The notes under the pieces: model-generated
Told to the model about the DNA's origin: nothing
What the model saw: only the letters and a program-made list of their open reading frames with translations
The model's database searches: none
Shown here: piece after piece, positions 1 through 6,040 of the stretch
How positions within the stretch are numbered: position 1 is the first letter of the stretch
Layout: each line of letters opens with the position of its first letter
Source: Clostridia bacterium
GTDB taxonomy: Bacteria > Bacillota_A > Clostridia > Oscillospirales > CAG-272
Length of the DNA: 7,227 nt
Assembly: GCA_017472105.1 (NCBI GenBank)
Contig: JAFUQY010000198.1
Location: 1 to 7,227 of the forward strand
Direction: 5' to 3'
Translations under genes and position numbers: made by a program

Positions 1-636
1 ACCAACTACGGTCTTTCCGAATCCATCGGCCCCGGCTGTGTTCACCTCGGCGTGGAAAACATCCACAAGGTCGGCGCAATCGGTATTCCCGGCTATCTCT
101 GGGAGGCGGAAATCGTATCTCCCGACGGCAAGCCCGTGGAAGCGGAAGAAGTCGGTGAACTCATCGTCAAGGGTCCCGGCGTCATGAAGTGCTACTACAA
201 GAACCAGAAGGCTACCGACGAAATTCTCAAGGACGGCTGGCTCTACACCGGTGACATGGCAAAGCGCGACGAGGACGGCTTCATCTACCTCGTTGACCGC
301 AAGAAGGACGTCATCATCACCGGCGGCGAAAACCTCTACCCCGTTCAGATTGAGGACTTCCTCCGCAAGCATGACAAGATTAAGGACGTTGCCGTCATCG
401 GTCTTCCCGACGAACGTCTCGGCGAAATTGCCGCTGCGATCATCGAAATCAAGCCCGACATGACCTGCACCGAAGAAGAAATCAACGAATTCTGCATGGA
501 AATGCCGCGTTACAAGCGTCCGAGAAAGATCATCTTCGCAGACGTTCCGCGCAATCCCACCGGCAAGATCGAAAAGCCGAAGCTCCGCGAAATCTACTGC
601 GGCAAGCGTCTGGTAGAAGCGCAGACCACGAGATAA
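1..636 (+). CDS. AMP-forming acyl-CoA synthetase / fatty-acid-CoA ligase family, C-terminal part (5' end outside window)
   Basis: The reading frame is open from base 1, so the gene begins upstream; 211 residues are visible, roughly the last 40% of a typical ligase of about 500 residues. Adenylate-forming (ANL) core motifs appear in order: YGLSES (residues 3-8, A5-like), YTGD (82-85, A7, ribose-binding Asp), DRKKDVIITGGENLYP (99-114, A8 hinge), and NPTGKIEK near 186-193 (A10, catalytic Lys in GKI). By family knowledge these enzymes activate a carboxylate with ATP to an acyl-AMP and then usually transfer it to CoA in the cytoplasm. The substrate pocket lies mostly in the missing N-terminal part, so the acyl substrate cannot be named. 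Every Lys codon appears to be AAG and Arg is CGC/CGT with two AGA and no CGG, unlike the downstream genes, which suggests high expression. The stop is 2 nt before the next start, implying co-transcription. Confidence 0.93.
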   Translation, partial: TNYGLSESIGPGCVHLGVENIHKVGAIGIPGYLWEAEIVSPDGKPVEAEEVGELIVKGPGVMKCYYKNQKATDEILKDGWLYTGDMAKRDEDGFIYLVDRKKDVIITGGENLYPVQIEDFLRKHDKIKDVAVIGLPDERLGEIAAAIIEIKPDMTCTEEEINEFCMEMPRYKRPRKIIFADVPRNPTGKIEKPKLREIYCGKRLVEAQTTR

Positions 637-638
637 GT

Positions 639-1718
639 ATGGCCGAGTACATCAGACTTCCCGCACAGCTGCGGATCGATGAAATTCTGCGGCTTCACGC
701 AGGTTTCTATCCGAAAATGCAGCCCACGGACGCCGTCAAGCTGCTGTATCAGGCATCCTTCGGTCCCGGTCACATGATCTCCGACGCATCCGCTGCACTT
801 GCGAGAACCCGTGCGGAAATGGCATCTGTGACCGCTCTTCCGGGAGACGGCAGTCCGGTTTTCGAGGAAATCGGCGGCGGTTATGCCCGGCTGTACCTGA
901 ATCCGAGCCTCAATCCTGTACTGGTATCAACACTGTTCACGGCATCCGCGAATCAACCGGCACGCGAACCGGCGGATTTCAGCGAATCCCTCGATCGTCT
1001 GCGCCGTCTGACGGATGAAGGTGTGTTCGCGTTTTCCCGCAGTGCACTGGATGAATACCTCGACGGTTATGCAGAAGCCGGAATGCCCGCGGTCAGTCAC
1101 AGCGACGCTTACCGGGCAGCATATCACCCTTCATACCGCGTTGTCCGTCGGGAATTTGCCGCTCTTCTGCCCATGCTCCGTGCGGTTCAGAAGAAAATCG
1201 ACGAATCCGGCTCGTGTGTGCTGACCATCGACGGGTTCTGCGCGTCCGGGAAAACCACGCTGGCGCAGTCCGTCGCAGATGCATTCGATGCACGGCTGAT
1301 TCACATGGACGACTTCTTCCTGCCGCCGGAAAAGCGCACGCCCGAGAGATTTGCACAGCCCGGCGGAAACGTGGATTACGAACGGTTCAAGGCTGAGGTT
1401 GTCGATCATCTGTCCGACGAATCGCTTACTTACGGCTTGTTTGACTGCGGCGAGATGGCAGTGACGTCCCATGTGACGCTTCCGAAAACACCGCTGACCG
1501 TCATCGAAGGTGCATATTCGCATCACCCCGCGTTCGGCGATTATTACGACGTGGACGCATTTGTGCAGACATCCTCCGAAGAACAGCTCCGCCGCATCCG
1601 CGAACGGGACGGGGATGAATACCTGCCCATGTTCGAAAGCCGCTGGATCCCCTTCGAGCAGGCGTATGAATCCGCGTATGATGTGCGCGCATGTTCTGCT
1701 TATCTCATCGAAACATAA
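639..1718 (+). CDS. Two-domain protein: unrecognised N-terminal domain plus uridine-kinase-like P-loop ATPase domain
   Basis: The 359-residue protein splits into an N-terminal region (about 1-185) and a P-loop kinase-like region (about 187-356). The C-terminal region has a Walker A, GFCASGKTT (199-207), then HMDDFFLP (222-229), IEGAYSHHP (289-296) and a late RI-RDGDE...WIPFEQAY segment (319-343). This arrangement is typical of the uridine kinase/phosphoribulokinase-like family, so phosphoryl transfer to a small hydroxylated substrate is likely but the substrate is unknown. The N-terminal region has a conserved-looking FGPGHMISD motif (41-49) and a GGGYARLYL segment (79-87); I do not recognise a named family. 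The ATG lies 2 nt after the ligase stop, with only a weak Shine-Dalgarno (GAG) in the ligase end, so translational coupling is plausible. The cell location should be cytoplasmic, as no membrane segment or signal peptide is visible. An intact transcription end follows at 1726-1760. Confidence 0.85.
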   Translation: MAEYIRLPAQLRIDEILRLHAGFYPKMQPTDAVKLLYQASFGPGHMISDASAALARTRAEMASVTALPGDGSPVFEEIGGGYARLYLNPSLNPVLVSTLFTASANQPAREPADFSESLDRLRRLTDEGVFAFSRSALDEYLDGYAEAGMPAVSHSDAYRAAYHPSYRVVRREFAALLPMLRAVQKKIDESGSCVLTIDGFCASGKTTLAQSVADAFDARLIHMDDFFLPPEKRTPERFAQPGGNVDYERFKAEVVDHLSDESLTYGLFDCGEMAVTSHVTLPKTPLTVIEGAYSHHPAFGDYYDVDAFVQTSSEEQLRRIRERDGDEYLPMFESRWIPFEQAYESAYDVRACSAYLIET

Positions 1719-1725
1719 AAAAATT

Positions 1726-1760
1726 GACCGGATTACCAAAATCCGGTCTTTTGTTTTGTT
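1726..1760. terminator. Bidirectional intrinsic terminator between convergent genes
   Basis: A perfect 9-bp stem, GACCGGATT (1726-1734) with AATCCGGTC (1740-1748), closes a 5-nt loop. It is followed on the plus strand by TTTTGTTTTGTT. On the minus strand the same stem is followed by AATTTTTTT (complement of 1719-1725). It therefore can end both the kinase transcript (stop at 1716-1718) and the minus-strand membrane gene (stop at 1759-1761). Confidence 0.88.
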
Positions 1761-2079
1761 AAATTCTCACAAAGAGTTTTACCAGTCCGTGGATCAGCCA
1801 GCCGATGAGACTTGTACCCGCGATGAACAGTGCCGTTCCGATGAGAGCCAGCGCGACGAATCCGCCGATGAGAAAATCGAGAATTCCGGTAGCGGCGTTG
1901 AACAGCACAAGCAGGACGAGCAGAACTGCCAGTGCGATCGGCAGGAGTTTCAGGGAGATTTTCACCGCCAGTCCGCAGAGAACGAGCTGTCCGATCAGGG
2001 AAAGAACGCCGGGCAGGACGAAAAACAGAATCCAGATGCCCGCGCTGACCGGGATGATGCTGTGTAAAATATCGAACAT
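1759..2079 (-). CDS. Small hydrophobic membrane protein, 106 aa, unknown function
   Basis: I do not recognise a family. The protein is strongly hydrophobic throughout, rich in Leu, Ile, Ala and Gly with very few charged residues (Asp3, Lys40, Lys44, Asp68, Lys101, Arg105). Likely membrane segments are about 8-27, 28-39 (possibly re-entrant), 44-62, 66-88 and 89-104, so three to four helices in the cytoplasmic membrane. The ATG at 2077-2079 is chosen because a GAGGGA Shine-Dalgarno (2085-2090) lies 5 nt upstream and a good promoter stands about 27 nt further. The other long frames here read as low-complexity, charged or Arg/Ser-rich peptides and lack such signals. The gene is monocistronic, convergent with the kinase gene and divergent from the ABC operon. 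A structural or stress-related small membrane protein is possible, but nothing in the sequence decides its job. Confidence 0.78.
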   Translation of the reverse strand: MFDILHSIIPVSAGIWILFFVLPGVLSLIGQLVLCGLAVKISLKLLPIALAVLLVLLVLFNAATGILDFLIGGFVALALIGTALFIAGTSLIGWLIHGLVKLFVRI

Positions 2080-2112
2080 GTTGTTCCCTCACTTTCTTGT
2101 TTTGACACCAAA

Positions 2113-2141
2113 AGTATATCACAATTCCGCATAATCTTCAA
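2113..2141 (-). promoter_or_regulatory. Sigma-A type promoter of the small membrane protein gene
   Basis: On the minus strand a -35-like TTGAAG (complement of 2136-2141) stands 17 bp from a TATACT -10 box (complement of 2113-2118), with a TG one base upstream (TGATATACT, extended -10). The predicted start is near 2106, giving a leader of about 27 nt. The 17-nt stretch 2113-2129 recurs exactly at the promoter of the 5936 regulator gene (5972-5988). Confidence 0.75.
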
Positions 2142-2191
2142 TCGTTTCCCGGGATTTCTAATGAAATTCTCATCAATCTCTCATTTTTCTC

Positions 2192-2220
2192 TTGACAAAT
2201 TCGCCAAATTATAGTATAAT
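2192..2220 (+). promoter_or_regulatory. Perfect consensus sigma-A promoter of the ABC transporter operon
   Basis: TTGACA (2192-2197) and TATAAT (2215-2220) are separated by exactly 17 bp, a full match to the housekeeping consensus. The expected start is near 2227, leaving a leader of about 29 nt. A perfect inverted repeat, AATTATA-G-TATAATT (2207-2221), overlaps the -10 box; it may be an operator or merely AT-rich coincidence. Confidence 0.9.
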
Positions 2221-2239
2221 TATCACCCATTTTATTCAA

Positions 2240-2251
2240 AAGGCGGTGATC
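2240..2251 (+). promoter_or_regulatory. Near-perfect Shine-Dalgarno of the ABC ATPase gene
   Basis: AAGGCGGTGATC differs at one base from the full anti-16S complement AAGGAGGTGATC, and the ATG at 2256 follows 4 nt later. It fixes the start codon of the ATPase and suggests strong initiation. Confidence 0.85.
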
Positions 2252-2255
2252 GGAC

Positions 2256-3230
2256 ATGATCGAATGCAGGGGCATCTCCAAGCAGTTCAAGGTTGCGCGG
2301 CGGAATTCCGGCTTCGGCGAGGCTGTAAAGGCTTTGTTCAGGCGGGAATACACCATCGTGCAGGCGCTCTCGGACGTGAGTTTTACCATCGGCGACGGTG
2401 AAATGGTGGGCTACATCGGACCGAACGGCGCGGGCAAGAGCAGTACCATCAAGATTCTCAGCGGAATTCTGACTCCGGATGCGGGCGAATGCACCGTCAA
2501 CGGGCTGATTCCGTGGAAAAACCGGAAGGAGCACGTCGCGAATATCGGTGTTGTGTTCGGTCAGCGTTCACAGCTCTGGTGGGACGTTCCCGTGATCGAC
2601 TCCTTCGAGCTTCTCCGCGATATCTACAAGGTTGATGACAGATCGTACAAAAATTCACTTGACGAATTGGTGACAATGCTGGATATCGGGCAGATTGTCC
2701 GCACACCGGCGCGTCAGTTGTCCCTCGGTCAGCGGATGCGGTGCGAGATTGCGGCGTCGCTGATCCACTCTCCTGCGATCCTCTTTCTCGATGAGCCGAC
2801 CATCGGACTGGACGCGGTGTCCAAAATCGCCGTGCGGGAGTTCATCAAAAAGATCAACCGAGAGCGCGGCACGACCGTCATCCTCACGACCCACGACATG
2901 CAGGACATCGAAGCCCTCACCGAGCGGATTCTCCTCATCGGCGGCGGCAAAATTCTCCTCGACGGTTCCCTCTCCGAGCTGAAATCGAAAAAATCCGCCG
3001 TGCGCAAACTGACCGTGGAATACTCCGGCGGCGAAATCCCGGAAATCCCCGGACTGACTCCCCTGAAAATCCACGACGGACACGCTGTCTTCTCGGCGGA
3101 CACCAACGTCATCAGCGTATCACGCGCAATCGAGATGCTCTCCCGGACGCTTGAAATCAGCGATCTGTCCGTGGAAGGCACATCCGCCGAAGAGCTGGTC
3201 GTTTCGCTGTACAGGGAGTTCGACATATGA
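2256..3230 (+). CDS. ABC transporter ATP-binding protein, COG4586-type
   Basis: A 324-residue cytoplasmic ATPase that powers the membrane pair encoded just downstream. Motifs in order: Walker A GPNGAGKSS (55-63), Q-loop region GQRSQLWWD (102-110), signature LSLGQRMR (155-162), Walker B ILFLDEP (175-181), D-loop GLD (184-186) and H-loop TTHD (211-214). All catalytic elements look intact. A stretch of about 20 residues between the first strand and the VSFTI strand (residues about 12-36, with RREYTIVQAL) and a C-terminal extension after residue 245 fit the COG4586 type, which is encoded with two ABC2_membrane_6-type permeases. The substrate of this family is not established, though export is the usual direction for ABC-2 type systems. 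The start has a near-perfect Shine-Dalgarno and a consensus promoter. The last codons overlap the next gene by 4 nt (ATGA), so translation is probably coupled. Confidence 0.95.
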   Translation: MIECRGISKQFKVARRNSGFGEAVKALFRREYTIVQALSDVSFTIGDGEMVGYIGPNGAGKSSTIKILSGILTPDAGECTVNGLIPWKNRKEHVANIGVVFGQRSQLWWDVPVIDSFELLRDIYKVDDRSYKNSLDELVTMLDIGQIVRTPARQLSLGQRMRCEIAASLIHSPAILFLDEPTIGLDAVSKIAVREFIKKINRERGTTVILTTHDMQDIEALTERILLIGGGKILLDGSLSELKSKKSAVRKLTVEYSGGEIPEIPGLTPLKIHDGHAVFSADTNVISVSRAIEMLSRTLEISDLSVEGTSAEELVVSLYREFDI

Positions 3231-4051
3231 ATACATACATTCTCCCGGCGAAAAAATACCTGACCTACTTCCGCATGCGCTTCATCGGCGGATTGCAGTA
3301 CCGTGCTGCGGCTCTGGCGGGCGTTGCGACCCAGTTTGCGTGGGGATTTCTGAACATTCTGCTGTTTCAGGCACTGTACGAAACTAATCCCGCCGCCGTT
3401 CCGATGGAATTTGACGCGCTGTGCGTGTACATCTGGCTCCGGCAGGCATTTCTCGCGATGTACAACTCGTGGTATTACGACAGCGAGCTTCTGGAAATGA
3501 TCTCGAACGGCAACATCGCATACGAACTGGCGCGTCCGGTGGATTTATACTGGATCTGGCTGGTGCGTGCGATGTCGACCCGTGTCTCCCGTGCCGCGCT
3601 CCGGTGCATGCCGATTCTGATTGTGGCGGCGTTTCTTCCCGAGCCGTATGGACTGACCCTGCCGCCGGATCCGGTACAGGCAGTTTTCTTCCTGATTACG
3701 ATGATTCTCGCACTGTTCTGCGTCTGCGGATTCGGGATGCTCGTCTACATCGCGTGCTTCTACACAGTCAATTCGCAGGGCGTGCGGCTGGTTGCGACAA
3801 CCTTCGCGGATTTTCTCTCCGGCGGCATCATTCCGCTGACGTTTATGCCGACAGGACTGCGCACCGTGATCGAGCACTCACCGTTCGGCGCAATGGAAAA
3901 CCTCCCGTTCCGGGTGTACAGCGGCAACATCAGCGGCGCGGAGATGGTGAAATTCGTGTTATTACAGATTTTCTGGTGCACACTACTGTTGGTGATCGGA
4001 AAACTGTGGATGAAATCCGCGCTGAAACGCGTCGTGGTACAGGGAGGCTGA
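3227..4051 (+). CDS. ABC-2 family transporter permease (COG4587/ABC2_membrane_6-like)
   Basis: A 274-residue integral membrane protein forming one half of the transport channel. Predicted membrane segments lie near residues 26-50, 64-80, 122-138, 150-178, 186-206 and 240-262, six in all. The cytoplasmic motif ISNGNIAYELARPVDLYW (92-109), of the form G-x(5)-L-x-RP-x(3)-Y, is the hallmark I associate with the ABC2_membrane_6 (former DUF990) family and likely touches the ATPase. The start ATG sits in the ATGA overlap with the ATPase stop, preceded by AGGGAG. The gene ends with a Shine-Dalgarno (AGGGAGG, 4041-4047) that serves the next gene. Assignment to COG4587 rather than COG3694 rests on gene order and general resemblance, so it is less certain than the family call. 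Confidence 0.9.
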   Translation: MNTYILPAKKYLTYFRMRFIGGLQYRAAALAGVATQFAWGFLNILLFQALYETNPAAVPMEFDALCVYIWLRQAFLAMYNSWYYDSELLEMISNGNIAYELARPVDLYWIWLVRAMSTRVSRAALRCMPILIVAAFLPEPYGLTLPPDPVQAVFFLITMILALFCVCGFGMLVYIACFYTVNSQGVRLVATTFADFLSGGIIPLTFMPTGLRTVIEHSPFGAMENLPFRVYSGNISGAEMVKFVLLQIFWCTLLLVIGKLWMKSALKRVVVQGG

Positions 4052-4052
4052 C

Positions 4053-4829
4053 ATGGGATTATATTTCCGATATTTCTCCATCCATCTGCGCAGTCAGATG
4101 CAGCACAAGCTGTCGTTTTTCCTCACGACGCTGAGCCAGCTTGTCGGATCGTTTTCGATGTTCCTCGGCGTGTATTTCCTCCTCGACCGGTTCGATTCGG
4201 TCAAAGGCTTCACGTATGAGCAGGTTCTGCTGTGCTTCTCGACGGTCTGGATGGCGTTCGCGCTGGCGGAGTGCTTCTTCCGGGGATTCGACCGGTTCGC
4301 GCCCATGCTCGGCAACGGACAGTTCGACCGGATCATGGTACGCCCGCGGAATCTGGTGTTTCAGGTACTCGCGACACAGATCGAATTCACGCGGCTCGGG
4401 CGGTTCCTGCAAGCACTGGTGATGATGATCTACACCCTGCCGCGATGCGGAATTCTGTGGACGGCGGACAAAATTCTCACGTTTTCTCTGATGCTGATCT
4501 GCGGCGTGCTCGAGTTTGCGGGACTGTTCGTGATTTACGCGTCCCTGTGCTTCTTCTCGACGGAAGGGCTGGAGTTCATGAACATTTTCACCGACGGCGG
4601 ACGCGAATTCGGCTCCTATCCGCTCTCGATCTACGGCGAATGGGTACTGAAATTCTTCACGTTCGTCATTCCGATGGCGCTGTGGCAGTATTATCCCCTG
4701 CTCTATCTGATTGGGCAGTCGGACAACCCGCTGTACCGCATCGCACCGCTCGGATCGGTCGTGTTCCTGATCCCGTGCCTCATCCTCTGGCGCATCGGCG
4801 TCCGGCATTTTAAATCAACCGGATCCTGA
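4053..4829 (+). CDS. ABC-2 family transporter permease, second subunit (COG3694-like)
   Basis: A 258-residue membrane protein, the likely heterodimer partner of the preceding permease. Membrane segments are predicted near 22-45, 56-77, 117-130, 140-167, 196-222 and 231-250. It carries the paralogous cytoplasmic motif LGNGQFDRIMVRPRNLVFQ (86-104) with the same RP pair, and a late EFGSYPLSIYGEWV-like segment (185-198) before the fifth helix, both in keeping with COG3694-type subunits. The ATG begins one base after the upstream stop and uses the Shine-Dalgarno at 4041-4047, so expression is coupled to the first permease. The stop (4827-4829) is followed 7 nt later by the operon terminator. Cargo is unknown. 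Confidence 0.9.
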   Translation: MGLYFRYFSIHLRSQMQHKLSFFLTTLSQLVGSFSMFLGVYFLLDRFDSVKGFTYEQVLLCFSTVWMAFALAECFFRGFDRFAPMLGNGQFDRIMVRPRNLVFQVLATQIEFTRLGRFLQALVMMIYTLPRCGILWTADKILTFSLMLICGVLEFAGLFVIYASLCFFSTEGLEFMNIFTDGGREFGSYPLSIYGEWVLKFFTFVIPMALWQYYPLLYLIGQSDNPLYRIAPLGSVVFLIPCLILWRIGVRHFKSTGS

Positions 4830-4836
4830 TAAACAC

Positions 4837-4875
4837 AAACAGCACTTTCATTTTTGGTGAGAGTGCTGTTTTTTT
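4837..4875. terminator. Strong intrinsic terminator of the ABC operon, possibly bidirectional
   Basis: A 13-bp stem with one G-U pair, AAACAGCACTTTC (4837-4849) with GAGAGTGCTGTTT (4859-4871), closes a 9-nt loop and runs into seven T (4869-4875). It ends the plus-strand operon. On the minus strand the stem is followed only by a weaker GTGTTTA tract, so termination of the convergent regulator gene (stop at 4881-4883) here is likely but less sure. Confidence 0.9.
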
Positions 4876-4880
4876 GCGCG

Positions 4881-5936
4881 TTATTCTGTTAATTCCGCCA
4901 TAATTTCAGTATATTCCGGTGTTTCGCGGATCGGATCGAATGCGGGTTCCTTCTCAATCATTTCACGGAGGTACTTCCGGTCATTCTGTTCCCCGGAGAG
5001 ATACTCGAAATCAATCCGATTGAGCAGGAGGGACTTCGGGTATCCCTCAAACACCATCGAATCCATGTGTACGGCAAGCTCCGCCGCATTCCGGAGTGCG
5101 GTCATACACCCGTCCGTGTCGCCGCTCTCCATGGACAGCACCGCAATCCGATGCCACAGCTGATACGAGAAGATCATCCCGACCGGCCAGTCACGGCATT
5201 CATCGATCAGCCCGTATATCCCGATCATTTTGCGGCACAGGGTGATTTTTTCTTCCGTGGAGTAGCAGTCCGTTTCCATCGCGCTTCGGAGCATGTGGTC
5301 GATATGCGGCATGATCCCGATCACGCTGTTCTGTACATGCGAAACCCGTTTCTCGCCGTGCAGAATGAAGGTCATCACCCGATCCGACGTTTCGTAAAAT
5401 CCCGGCAGACGGGCGGCGGATTTGATGGCTTTTTCGTGCTCCCCGGCGGCTTCATACACTTCCCAGATCTCCGCCAGCACCCGGAACACCAGCTCCTGAT
5501 CGGTGCAGTGCTCGATGATGTCCTCGTACAGCCGGATGATTTCGTCGCGAACCTCCTTCGGCGGCGTCCATTTTCCGGGGCATCCGCGCAGGGCAAAGGC
5601 GAGATTCTTCTTCAGCCTGTACGAATACGGATATTTCGCCAGTCCTTCCCGGGCAATCCGCACGCCTTCGTCATAGTAAGACGCATGCATCGTCGCCGCG
5701 TGAATCCGGCAGATTTCCGACTGATCCCTCTGCTCGTCCAGTCCGCACAGATTGTCAAGCGTCACGTCAAAGTACGCCGCAATCTCCGGCAGAAGCGTGA
5801 TGTCCGGGTAACCCTCGCCTCTCTCCCACTTCGATACCGCCTGTGCCGTTACGCCGATGGTGTTTGCAAGTTCGTCCTGTGTGATGTTTTTCTCCGCGCG
5901 CAGTCTGCGGATCGAGCGTCCGATGTTCAGCTCCAT
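4881..5936 (-). CDS. XRE-family transcriptional regulator with TPR-like C-terminal region (paralog A)
   Basis: A 351-residue predicted DNA-binding regulator. Residues about 6-60 form an XRE/HTH_3 domain; TQDELANTIGVTAQAVSKWE (19-38) contains the two HTH helices, followed by EGYPDITLLPEIAAYF (41-56). Residues about 70-345 are all-helical with repeated helix pairs (for example around 84-115, 130-165 and 226-292), which reads as TPR-like and probably senses a ligand or partner. The start is the ATG at 5934-5936, with GGAG (5945-5948) 8 nt upstream and a promoter at 5972-6000. The paralog B gene encodes nearly the same first 67 residues (52 identical by my count). It converges on the ABC operon and has its own promoter, so it is transcribed separately from paralog B or as an internal start. 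Target genes and signal are unknown; autoregulation is a reasonable guess only. Confidence 0.9.
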   Translation of the reverse strand: MELNIGRSIRRLRAEKNITQDELANTIGVTAQAVSKWERGEGYPDITLLPEIAAYFDVTLDNLCGLDEQRDQSEICRIHAATMHASYYDEGVRIAREGLAKYPYSYRLKKNLAFALRGCPGKWTPPKEVRDEIIRLYEDIIEHCTDQELVFRVLAEIWEVYEAAGEHEKAIKSAARLPGFYETSDRVMTFILHGEKRVSHVQNSVIGIMPHIDHMLRSAMETDCYSTEEKITLCRKMIGIYGLIDECRDWPVGMIFSYQLWHRIAVLSMESGDTDGCMTALRNAAELAVHMDSMVFEGYPKSLLLNRIDFEYLSGEQNDRKYLREMIEKEPAFDPIRETPEYTEIMAELTE

Positions 5937-5971
5937 TGTGTTTTCTCCGTTTCGTTTGTGTTTGTGAGTTC

Positions 5972-6000
5972 AGTATATCACAATTCCGAAAAAACCGCAA
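5972..6000 (-). promoter_or_regulatory. Promoter of XRE-TPR paralog A
   Basis: On the minus strand TTGCGG (complement of 5995-6000) stands 17 bp from TATACT (complement of 5972-5977), with TG one base upstream of the -10 box. The expected start is near 5965, about 28 nt before the ATG. The same boxes and spacing occur before paralog B. Confidence 0.72.
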
Positions 6001-6034
6001 TAGACACCTCCGCCACACGGTAAACGATCCGTTG
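5995..6034. repeat. Conserved promoter-upstream block, copy A
   Basis: This 40-bp stretch, starting with the -35 box of paralog A and ending just before the stop of paralog B, matches 7154-7194 upstream of paralog B with only a few substitutions and one single-base gap. It contains AACG-ATC-CGTT (6023-6033); in the other copy the arms are kept while the last base of the 3-base centre changes. Its centre lies about 63 bp upstream of the predicted start. Confidence 0.75.
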
Positions 6035-6040
6035 AGTGCG

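Noticed and set aside
1510..2122. Open frames 1510-2067 (plus) and 1733-2122 (minus) overlapping the small membrane protein
   Set aside because: The plus frame crosses the end of the kinase gene and the terminator hairpin. The minus frame begins upstream of the promoter start. Both yield low-complexity peptides without initiation signals.
4059..4808. A 249-codon open frame on the minus strand opposite the second permease
   Set aside because: The translation is a charged Glu/Arg/Gln-rich string with no motif, while the plus-strand frame gives a clear ABC-2 permease with start, Shine-Dalgarno and terminator.
5963..5982. CRP-like inverted repeat TGTGA/TCACA over the paralog A promoter
   Set aside because: The arms are 10 bp apart instead of 6, the site overlaps the -10 box, and it is not present at the paralog B promoter. 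It is best explained by the shared promoter core plus chance.
5989..6021. T-run on the minus strand after paralog B as an intrinsic terminator
   Set aside because: Only a 4-bp ACCG/CGGT stem with a loop of about 20 nt precedes the T run, which also forms the spacer of the paralog A promoter. The run is missing in the duplicate block near 7150.
5067..6023. A 318-codon open frame on the plus strand opposite paralog A
   Set aside because: It is antisense to a gene with clear XRE motifs, promoter and Shine-Dalgarno. Its own translation is His/Arg/Pro-rich without any motif, as expected of a shadow frame. The equivalent frame also appears opposite paralog B (6848-7126), because the two genes are homologous.
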